Shown here: piece by piece, positions 1 through 5,169 of the stretch
Layout of the letters: each line of letters starts with the position of its first letter
Numbering within the stretch: the first letter of the stretch is position 1
Source of the DNA: an uncultured Clostridia bacterium
GTDB taxonomy: Bacteria; Bacillota; Clostridia; Christensenellales; UBA1242
DNA length: 6,984 nucleotides
Assembly: GCA_945937975.1 (NCBI GenBank)
Contig: CAMEUD010000062.1
Location: 1-6,984 of the forward strand
Direction: 5' to 3'
Notes under the pieces: generated by a model
Databases searched by the model: none
What the model was told of the DNA's origin: nothing
Seen by the model: the letters and a program-made list of their open reading frames with translations, nothing else
Position numbers and translations under genes: made by a program

Positions 1-290
1 TCCTTATCCTTATAAGTTATTGTTAAAGTTTGATAGCCAATGATTGTTGTGTTTATTGTTGAAAATTCAACTTCACTCTTGTCAACAAGTTTTTCAGTCT
101 TATCAGAATAAACTGCATAAACTTTGGCATTTTGTTTAAAGTCTTCAACTTGCTCACCAACAACATATGTTTGTTTTATTGTCGATTTGTCAACTTTAAT
201 ATTTTCAAGTTCAGCTTTACAACCGACAAGTGCTATTGGTGTGATAAAAAATAATGCAAGCACCAATATGTAACCCAAAAATTTTTTCAT
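1..290 (-). CDS. Lipoprotein with bacterial Ig-like domain (N-terminal part; runs off the window)
   Basis: The frame opens at ATG 290-288 behind a good Shine-Dalgarno (GGAGAAGAAA directly before the ATG) and stays open for 96 codons to the window edge, so the C-terminus is missing. Residues 1-24 are a lipoprotein signal: two lysines, a hydrophobic core, and the lipobox LVGC with Cys24 as the expected lipidated residue, so the protein should be tethered to the outer face of the membrane. From about residue 30, the pattern (VDKSTIKQTYVVGEQV, then AVYSDKTEKLV, then STINTTIIGYQTLTITY) resembles the bacterial Ig-like group 3 fold found in cell-surface proteins. What follows that domain cannot be seen, so ligand or enzymatic role is unknown. 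It is divergent from the exported protein at 459-1169, and both are surface proteins. The lipoprotein call is firm; the Ig-like call is from pattern and likely. Confidence 0.85.
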   Translation of the reverse strand, partial: MKKFLGYILVLALFFITPIALVGCKAELENIKVDKSTIKQTYVVGEQVEDFKQNAKVYAVYSDKTEKLVDKSEVEFSTINTTIIGYQTLTITYKDK

Positions 291-314
291 TTTCTTCTCC
301 ATTTTTATTTTTAG

Positions 315-352
315 TATTATAGTTAGAAATATGTAACTTATTAACTATAATA
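315..352 (-). promoter_or_regulatory. Probable promoter of the lipoprotein gene inside an 11-bp inverted repeat
   Basis: On the minus strand, TTAATA (344-339), a 17-nt spacer and TATAAT (321-316) form a sigma-A-like promoter, about 25 bases upstream of the lipoprotein ATG. The -10 lies in the left arm of a perfect 11-bp inverted repeat, TATTATAGTTA (315-325) and TAACTATAATA (342-352), separated by 16 bases. The right arm holds a plus-strand TATAAT (346-351) with only a poor -35. The repeat could be a paired operator or divergent -10 elements; AT-rich composition makes chance possible. The -10 is perfect and the -35 matches 4 of 6. Confidence 0.5.
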
Positions 353-423
353 TCGTTATTTTGAGTATATAAAATTTTCGCAATATTGTCAACAGTTCAT
401 ATCAAAATTGAGATAAATTCAAC

Positions 424-452
424 TTGACACTTTTTTGTTTTTAGAGCATAAT
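424..452 (+). promoter_or_regulatory. Strong sigma-A-type promoter abutting the start codon of the 459-1169 gene
   Basis: TTGACA (424-429, 6 of 6) is followed by a 17-nt spacer and CATAAT (447-452, 5 of 6). The expected transcription start, about 7 bases past the -10, falls on or next to the A of the ATG at 459. There is no Shine-Dalgarno between the -10 and the ATG, so the predicted transcript is leaderless or nearly so. Confidence 0.7.
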
Positions 453-458
453 TAGTGT

Positions 459-1169
459 ATGAAAAAATTTTTAATGAAATTATGTTTAATTTTTCTTTTG
501 TGTGTAAGTGTTATTCCAAATCTTGCACAAGGTGTTTATTGTGCTCAAAGACCAGAAAAGGTAAAAGTTACACTGGCAACATATATTTATAGTGAAATTT
601 ATGTTGAAGATAAATTGCAAGAACCAACACTAACAAATCCATTAATACAAGTTGATGGCAAAGATTTCAAACTTGCAGTACATACAGAGCTAACTGTTGA
701 TGTTTCCTATTCAAATGATATGTTTTATAGAATTAACTTGTTTAATGTTGTTCCAGAAAAAACTGAAAATGATTTTGGTTTTGTGTTAATTGCTCATACT
801 ATGAATTCAAAAGATAATTCACCAATAAAAAAGCTTGACTTTAATGCAAAAGTTAAAAATGATAATTCACAAATTTACACCAAAAACAGTTTAGGAGAAT
901 TTTCTCCAGATGAATTTGTTTTAAACAAAAATACACAAGTAAGAATACTTGATGGGTATGATAAAAAGAAAGAATACACATACATTTCATTTTATAATGA
1001 GAATAACGATATAGTATCTAACTATATTAAAACATCAGATTTATCTGTTAGTGGAGTAAACTATTCGCTTATTATTGGTATACTTTCATTAATTTCTTGT
1101 GTGTCTGTAATCTTAATCGTTTTTGGAATAAAAGGTAAAAAGAAAAATAAAATTAAAAAGAATAAATAG
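459..1169 (+). CDS. Exported protein of unknown function with C-terminal membrane anchor
   Basis: I do not recognise this 236-residue protein. Residues 1-29 look like a Sec signal peptide (MKKFLMK, a hydrophobic core, cleavage plausibly after Gly25 or Ala29). Residues 30-202 are a polar extracytoplasmic part rich in Asn, Asp and Lys. Residues 203-224 form a single membrane helix, followed by a Lys-rich cytoplasmic tail (KGKKKNKIKKNK). It would therefore sit as a surface domain anchored at its C-terminus. Residues of about 155-196 (TQVRILDGY ... YTYISFYNENNDI ... YIKTSDL) loosely resemble a bacterial SH3-like fold; this is a weak impression. An in-frame TAG at 453-455 rules out an upstream start. 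Neither this ATG nor the one at 474 has a Shine-Dalgarno, unlike most genes here. It is divergent from the lipoprotein gene and ends at a hairpin terminator (1174-1209). Confidence 0.8.
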   Translation: MKKFLMKLCLIFLLCVSVIPNLAQGVYCAQRPEKVKVTLATYIYSEIYVEDKLQEPTLTNPLIQVDGKDFKLAVHTELTVDVSYSNDMFYRINLFNVVPEKTENDFGFVLIAHTMNSKDNSPIKKLDFNAKVKNDNSQIYTKNSLGEFSPDEFVLNKNTQVRILDGYDKKKEYTYISFYNENNDIVSNYIKTSDLSVSGVNYSLIIGILSLISCVSVILIVFGIKGKKKNKIKKNK

Positions 1170-1173
1170 TAAT

Positions 1174-1209
1174 AAAAATGCAGAAAATTGTTAAAATTTC
1201 TGCATTTTT
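1174..1209. terminator. Bidirectional intrinsic terminator between convergent genes
   Basis: A perfect 13-bp stem (1174-1186 with 1197-1209; core ATGCAGAAA / TTTCTGCAT) encloses a 10-nt loop. T-runs follow on the plus strand and A-runs precede it, giving U-tracts in both directions. It lies 5 bases past the stop of the 459-1169 gene and 20 bases past the tmk stop on the other strand, so it can end both transcripts. Confidence 0.85.
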
Positions 1210-1228
1210 TATGTTTTTTATTAATAAT

Positions 1229-1903
1229 TTATAATTTTTTTGATATTTTATTTAATATCTCATTTTGTATTTCTTCAATACTTTTTGGGTTATTATCCTT
1301 TGCACAATCTATTTTTATATACTTCTTTTTCTTTGACAAATATAAATATGTTTTTTCACTATTTAGCAAATAATTTTCATCCATTTCGTGTTGGTCTGGC
1401 TTTTCTTGTCTATGGCTTTTAAGTAATTTTGCACATTCAAGTGGCATATACAAAAATATTGTAATATCTGCCTTTGGTAGTCCAAGAAGTTTATATTCAA
1501 GAGTATCTAAAAAATGAAACATCTTTTTTCTTTCTTTAAAATCACTAATTTTTGAACCTTGATGAGCAAGATTACTGTCAATATACCTATCAACAACAAC
1601 ATTAATACCATTGTCTAATTTTTGCGTTATTTCATTTATATTATATTTTCTATCAGCAGCAAAATATAAACTTGCAACTTTTGGGTCAACATTACTTGCA
1701 CCTTCATTAAAATATCCTTCACCATAATCAGGTTTACCGAGATATGGTCCAGCAATTATTCTACCAGTTGGACTTGTATATCTTGGAAAACAATATTTTT
1801 CTGTTGGTTTCCCTAATTTATTCAAATTCTCCACAAGTAAATTTGATTGTGTTTCTTTTCCACTACAATCTGTGCCTTCAATTACAATTAACTTCCCTTT
1901 CAT
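1229..1903 (-). CDS. tmk: Thymidylate (dTMP) kinase, variant P-loop
   Basis: This cytoplasmic enzyme phosphorylates dTMP to dTDP with ATP, an essential step in dTTP synthesis. Visible motifs in the 224 residues are: P-loop EGTDCSGKETQ (9-19), FPRY (39-42) in the dTMP-binding area, ADR (83-85), the family signature DRYIDSNLAHQG (105-116), and a charged LID-like segment around HRQEKPDQHEMDE (164-176). Length is slightly above the usual 200-215 because of a longer stretch between FPRY and ADR (about 43-82). From memory, this resembles a Gram-positive subfamily of dTMP kinases with a non-Ser/Thr residue after the P-loop Lys. Here Glu17 follows Lys16 where Ser or Thr is standard, with Thr18 next. 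The start has a good Shine-Dalgarno (AAGGGG, 6 bases before the ATG). The gene has its own promoter at 1991-2019 and a shared terminator at 1174-1209. A related deoxynucleotide kinase is a less likely alternative. Confidence 0.92.
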   Translation of the reverse strand: MKGKLIVIEGTDCSGKETQSNLLVENLNKLGKPTEKYCFPRYTSPTGRIIAGPYLGKPDYGEGYFNEGASNVDPKVASLYFAADRKYNINEITQKLDNGINVVVDRYIDSNLAHQGSKISDFKERKKMFHFLDTLEYKLLGLPKADITIFLYMPLECAKLLKSHRQEKPDQHEMDENYLLNSEKTYLYLSKKKKYIKIDCAKDNNPKSIEEIQNEILNKISKKL

Positions 1904-1990
1904 ATTTTTCCCCTTGTTAAAATCATATACAAAGTTTGTTTAATCTTACAAATATAACATATAAAATTAACTCAAACAATTCCAGTAAAA

Positions 1991-2019
1991 AGTATACAAA
2001 ATGATTGCCAAAAAGTCAA
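1991..2019 (-). promoter_or_regulatory. tmk promoter
   Basis: On the minus strand, TTGACT (2019-2014), exactly 17 nt, then TATACT (1996-1991); each hexamer matches the sigma-A consensus at 5 of 6. It begins right after the stop of the ArsR-family gene (2022-2020), with no terminator between them. tmk can therefore be transcribed independently, possibly with some read-through from the regulator gene. The predicted leader is about 80 nt; I see no riboswitch in it. Confidence 0.7.
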
Positions 2020-2346
2020 TTAACATGCCCCTAAAAACATAATATCATTAACCTTTTTATCACATAATGAATAAAGCAAAATCTTACCATCACGCCTATA
2101 TGTAACAATATTTTGACTTTTTAAAATTTTTAACTGATGAGAAATCGTTGTTTGATTTATATTTAGCATTGTAGATAAATCATTAACACACATATCACAA
2201 ACTGCAAGACATATTATTATTTTAAGTCGAGTACCATCACTAAAATTTTGAAAATAATTTGCAGTTCTTTGTAAAGCATTTTCTGTTGGCATATACTCCT
2301 TTAATTTTGCTTGATTTCTATTTGATAACAATAAGTATGTTTCCAT
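2020..2346 (-). CDS. ArsR/SmtB-family winged-helix transcriptional regulator
   Basis: This is a dimeric DNA-binding repressor of the ArsR/SmtB type, which normally leaves its operator when it binds a metal or another inducer. In the 108 residues, FSDGTRLKIIICL (35-47) is the family's opening helix. VNDLSTMLNINQTTISHQLKILKSQNIV (54-81) is the helix-turn-helix with the hallmark SHQLKIL. RRDGKILLYSL (84-94) is the wing. There are five cysteines: 46, 50, 53, 95 and the C-terminal 108. Cys53 aligns with the first Cys of the classical ELCVCDL metal site, but the second position is Asn55 and the third is Ser58, so the classical arsenic/cadmium site is incomplete. The C-terminal Asp/His zinc set of SmtB/CzrA is not evident. 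The start has AAGGAG 5 bases upstream. It is divergent from the small Cys-tailed membrane protein at 2502-2675, its most likely target. Family is secure; inducer unknown. Confidence 0.93.
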   Translation of the reverse strand: METYLLLSNRNQAKLKEYMPTENALQRTANYFQNFSDGTRLKIIICLAVCDMCVNDLSTMLNINQTTISHQLKILKSQNIVTYRRDGKILLYSLCDKKVNDIMFLGAC

Positions 2347-2372
2347 AATTCTCCTTGTAACATATTAACTTT

Positions 2373-2390
2373 ACATTTCATATATAATGT
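2373..2390. promoter_or_regulatory. Possible ArsR-family operator
   Basis: An imperfect dyad, ACATT (2373-2377), 8 bases, AATGT (2386-2390), with an alternating TATATA centre, lies between the divergent regulator and small-protein genes. It is next to the -35 at 2390-2395. ArsR-family operators are typically AT-rich dyads in such intergenic spaces. The arms are only 5 bp, so this is tentative. Confidence 0.3.
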
Positions 2391-2417
2391 TGATAGTTTT
2401 TTAAGTATGTTTATTAT
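2390..2417 (+). promoter_or_regulatory. Probable promoter of the small Cys-tailed membrane protein gene
   Basis: TTGATA (2390-2395, 5 of 6), a 16-nt spacer and TATTAT (2412-2417, 5 of 6) would give a leader of about 78 nt to the ATG at 2502. For the divergent regulator gene I find only a weak minus-strand candidate (TATAAT at 2418-2413 with a poor -35). The two genes may share this control region. Confidence 0.45.
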
Positions 2418-2501
2418 ATTTTAACAAACAATCAATATTTAAAATAGACATATTATGTAAGAAAACATCAAAAAAGAAATATTTTTGTTGAAGGAGGTAA
2501 A

Positions 2502-2675
2502 ATGAATTTTTCACAAGACATACTATTAGTAATGTTAATTGGTATAATCGCATCTGCATCAGGAACTGATTTGGCAACAAATACTAATATACTTTTGCTT
2601 TTATTATTAGCACTAGCAGGATTACCCACAACACAAACCGGAACCTGTGGTTGTTCTGGAAGAACACTCTTTTAG
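2502..2675 (+). CDS. Small hydrophobic protein with C-terminal Cys-Gly-Cys motif, divergent from ArsR-type regulator
   Basis: This 57-codon gene begins at ATG 2502 with an excellent Shine-Dalgarno (AAGGAGG at 2491-2497) and ends with TAG 2673-2675. It starts MNFSQDILLVMLIGIIASAS, a hydrophobic stretch over about residues 7-18. A short polar turn (GTDLATNTN, 21-29) follows, then a second hydrophobic run (about 30-41, with six consecutive Leu), and the polar tail LPTTQTGTCGCSGRTLF with Cys49 and Cys51. This fits a small membrane hairpin or a membrane-anchored metal-binding or redox tail. I do not recognise a family. Support for it being real: strong ribosome site, promoter upstream, perfect 15-bp terminator downstream (2737-2772), and divergence from a Cys-rich ArsR-type regulator. 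Metal handling is an inference from that pairing only. The protein could instead be a short membrane peptide of another kind. Confidence 0.75.
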   Translation: MNFSQDILLVMLIGIIASASGTDLATNTNILLLLLLALAGLPTTQTGTCGCSGRTLF

Positions 2676-2736
2676 ATAAAATTCATTAGTACACAACAGC
2701 AAAAACTCATTTTTTGATGTTTAAGATTATTAAAAT

Positions 2737-2772
2737 AAAAATATTCACAATAACTTCATTGTGAATATTTTT
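2737..2772 (+). terminator. Intrinsic terminator after the small membrane protein gene
   Basis: A perfect 15-bp stem (2737-2751 with 2758-2772; core ATTCACAAT / ATTGTGAAT) encloses a 6-nt AACTTC loop, and the descending arm ends in TTTTT. It lies about 60 bases past the stop at 2675. The ascending A-run also allows function on the other strand. Confidence 0.85.
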
Positions 2773-3143
2773 GTTATATTTATATAACTATATTTATAAA
2801 ATGTTAAAAGCAATTATAGTACAAATTAAAAATTTATTAATAATATAATATTTTAATACTATTTTTTGATTATATTTTGCCTTATTCAAATAGCATTATT
2901 CATATACCAACATAATTTCTCATATTAATGATTTATGCAAAATATTTGCTTAAATAAAGCATACAATATTAAATAAGACTAACTGATATACTATTATCAA
3001 TTTAAGTATATTAGCAAATACATAACATATTATTTGTATTAAATCTATCAATTCCTTAATTATATACTTACAAAAGAAGTATTACAATTATTTTCTTCCT
3101 ACACTTTCATATAGTTAAAACTAAAATGCAAATAAGCCTGTAA
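2773..3143. other. AT-rich intergenic stretch, no gene seen
   Basis: Between the terminator and the end of the CvpA-family gene I find no open frame with a ribosome site, no RNA gene and no clear repeat. The longest tempting frame, a 15-codon ATG frame at 2802, has no Shine-Dalgarno. I also see no convincing terminator for the CvpA-family gene here. Confidence 0.6.
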
Positions 3144-3728
3144 TTATCTTATCAAGTGTTTAAATACATTATATGAAAAATCTATTAAACTGGAAGATTT
3201 TATTTGCATCAGTACACCTGCATCAAATATATTGATAGAATTAGCAATAATAATTATTATAGAAAACAAAAATATAAAGATTAAGCCCTTTGTTGTTCCA
3301 CATAAAACACCTAAAAAACTATCACATCTTGCAAATACTATTTTATTACAAAAACAATTATATATATTTTTTATTAATCTACCAATAATATATTTTAATA
3401 AGAGAAGTACTACCAAATAACTTAATACAATAATTAAAGTATATAAAGATATACTGCGCATATCATTATTATTTGATCTCAATATAAAATTAGCAAATGA
3501 TATAATATTACTATTATCTTGCAACACCTTGTCTAATTCACAATTTATTGAATTATTGCTATTTAATAACCTACATATTAAGTTTATTATTGTGGGAGAT
3601 AATATATATGACAAATATAAAGATAATGTAATACCAAATATTGAAAACAAGGAATATAACATTCCTTTTCTATAACCAACAATGGCGAAAATACAAATTA
3701 TCACAATCAATATAATATCAAAAATCAC
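3144..3728 (-). CDS. CvpA-family integral membrane protein
   Basis: The family is named after the E. coli colicin V production protein; in most bacteria its role is poorly defined and linked to the envelope. The 194 residues show four membrane helices: about 2-17, 24-45, 97-117 and 140-165. The family's hallmark GYRKG (18-22) follows helix 1, and LGVLCGTTKGL (139-149) opens helix 4, as is usual in CvpA proteins. The start is GTG at 3728-3726: an in-frame TAA lies four codons upstream, and the N-terminus (IFDIILIVIICIFAIVGYRKG) aligns well with the family. There is no real Shine-Dalgarno, only AAAGAAA, so expression may be weak. Its base composition is as AT-rich as the surrounding non-coding DNA, unlike parA/parB. 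It lies next to the parS array, transcribed away from it. The family call is confident. Confidence 0.88.
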   Translation of the reverse strand: MIFDIILIVIICIFAIVGYRKGMLYSLFSIFGITLSLYLSYILSPTIINLICRLLNSNNSINCELDKVLQDNSNIISFANFILRSNNNDMRSISLYTLIIVLSYLVVLLLLKYIIGRLIKNIYNCFCNKIVFARCDSFLGVLCGTTKGLIFIFLFSIIIIIANSINIFDAGVLMQIKSSSLIDFSYNVFKHLIR

Positions 3729-3906
3729 AACATATAATTATTTCTTTTTTATGTATAAAATATACTTATACCCATCAAAAATAAGAAAAAATTGGCTTTT
3801 ATTATTCTTAATTTAAACAAAAAATCAGTTAATATTTTGAATACTTACTCATATATTATTTTTTGACTATGCAAGTCTTATACGAGCAATTATAAAAATT
3901 TACAAA

Positions 3907-3922
3907 TGTTTCACGTGAAACA
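3907..3922. other. parS site 1
   Basis: The sequence is TGTTTCACGTGAAACA, a perfect 16-bp palindrome matching the known Bacillus Spo0J/ParB binding consensus at every base. The palindrome extends to 20 bp (3905-3924). It is the copy closest to the CvpA-family gene, 227 bases from site 2. Confidence 0.95.
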
Positions 3923-4133
3923 TTATATATTTATAATATTTTAAATAAATTAATTATTATTATGTTAATCTATATAATATTTATGCCTTAAATTTAATAC
4001 ACAAGGTTGAAAACGATTTAATAATATTTCCCATATTGATATATATTTAACCCGACTTATGATAAAATGAAAAGAATTAACCCTAGTGCATATTTTTAGT
4101 AGATAATTTTATATATCTGCAATACAAGATAAA

Positions 4134-4149
4134 TGTTTCACGTGAAACA
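4134..4149. other. parS site 2, inside a 34-bp perfect palindrome
   Basis: The same perfect 16-mer is present. Symmetry continues outward to 4125-4158, adding CAAGATAAA on the left and its complement on the right. The other copies stop at 20 bp. The extension could allow cruciform formation or bind an additional protein. Confidence 0.95.
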
Positions 4150-4328
4150 TTTATCTTGATTTAATACACAAAAAAGTACTATAAAATTGTTAAAATGAAC
4201 TGAGTAAATTAATATAAGTATTATAACCAACAAACATTTAACCAAAAATATAACAATATACATTCCCACGACACAAATTTATATTTGCAAAATATTTCAA
4301 GACGACTCCAATGCATAGATTTTATCAA

Positions 4329-4344
4329 TGTTTCACGTGAAACA
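4329..4344. other. parS site 3
   Basis: Perfect 16-mer, palindromic to 20 bp (4327-4346). It starts exactly 195 bases after site 2. Confidence 0.95.
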
Positions 4345-4523
4345 TTATGCTATTACTATTATTATTCCAATAAGCAATATTTTAGTATTTTATAATTTTA
4401 TTTTAAAAACCAAATTTAACTATAAAATATATAAGAATAAGTAGTTTTATAATGCACTATTATATATTTATTACTAATATTATCAAATTTGCTTATATTA
4501 TTATCAAAATCACTTTATTTGAA

Positions 4524-4539
4524 TGTTTCACGTGAAACA
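4524..4539. other. parS site 4
   Basis: Perfect 16-mer, palindromic to 20 bp (4522-4541). It starts exactly 195 bases after site 3. Confidence 0.95.
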
Positions 4540-4745
4540 TTTTAGATATGAATAAATATTAATTCTATATAGGAACTCAATATAATATACTTATGTATTA
4601 CATATTCATATAACTAACATAATCAATCTCTAATAATGTATAGTTTTATTACATTTTCACCAATTTATATAAACAATATTAAATAATTTATCAATTTTTA
4701 GACCTGCACTTAAATTATTTATATTAAAATTAACATTATTTACAT

Positions 4746-4761
4746 TAAATATTGTGAAACA
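4746..4761. other. parS half-site (degenerate sixth copy)
   Basis: The right half GTGAAACA (4754-4761) is intact, and the match continues through GTGAAACATT, 10 of 10 with the other copies. The left half keeps only 2 of 8 bases. Its centre is 222 bases from site 4 and 229 from site 5, where an extra array member would be expected. It is either a decayed parS or a chance half-match. Confidence 0.45.
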
Positions 4762-4974
4762 TTATTTAATAATTACACAAAAATTAATAATTCGTTTTTG
4801 TTTTATAGCAAAATCGTATTAATATAAATATATATCATCAACATTTAAAGCCCAATATAATATATCTCTTATTTCAAAACGCCATTTTATTATGTTAATA
4901 ATACATATTTAGTATTATCATATTAATTATAAGATACATAATTATATAAAAATATTTTAGCAAAAAATAAATAA

Positions 4975-4990
4975 TGTTTCACGTGAAACA
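4975..4990. other. parS site 5
   Basis: Perfect 16-mer, palindromic to 20 bp (4973-4992). It is the copy nearest the DnaA boxes, 60 bases from the first, and about 245 bases from the 3' end of parB. Confidence 0.95.
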
Positions 4991-5050
4991 TTGTATTTGT
5001 ACTAGAATCAAAAATATTTGTTTACCATATTGATATGCTAAATATTTCAT

Positions 5051-5169
5051 TTATCCACATAGTTATCCACATTTTCACCTTAAAATGTGGATAAATCAAC
5101 AATTTTTTAACCCCATTTTGGAGTAAAAATGACTAAATTTGAAAATTTTGTTCAACTAAATGTGGATAA
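5051..5169. other. Cluster of four perfect DnaA boxes (origin-like)
   Basis: Four exact copies of the DnaA box TTATCCACA lie in 119 bases. Two are on the plus strand (5051-5059 and 5063-5071, 12 bases start to start). Two are on the minus strand (5086-5094 and 5161-5169). Between the third and fourth is an AT-rich stretch (5095-5160) that could serve as an unwinding element. Such density is characteristic of bacterial oriC or of DnaA-binding regulatory clusters. No dnaA or dnaN gene lies in the window, so I cannot tell whether this is the working origin, half of a bipartite origin, or a DnaA-titrating site. Confidence 0.85.

Noticed and set aside
1188..1422. Plus-strand open frames over the tmk gene and its terminator
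   Set aside because: They are hydrophobic shadow frames of tmk, which has clear conserved motifs on the other strand. They have no ribosome site.
2802..2849. 15-codon frame (MLKAIIVQIKNLLII) resembling a short amphipathic peptide
   Set aside because: There is no Shine-Dalgarno and no promoter, and it lies in AT-rich spacer just after a terminator.
3232..3420. Plus-strand open frame inside the CvpA-family gene
   Set aside because: It is a shadow of the CvpA-family gene, whose GYRKG motif and membrane helices fit the minus strand.
4064..4096. 10-codon frame starting MKRINP, considered as a ribosomal protein L34 (rpmH) remnant near an origin
   Set aside because: Only Met-Lys-Arg agrees with L34. 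It stops after 10 codons and has no ribosome site.
3905..4992. Repeated palindromes considered as a CRISPR array or mobile-element ends
   Set aside because: The repeats are the exact ParB-binding consensus, the intervals (195-451 bases) are far too long for CRISPR spacers, and no transposase, cas gene or target duplication is present.
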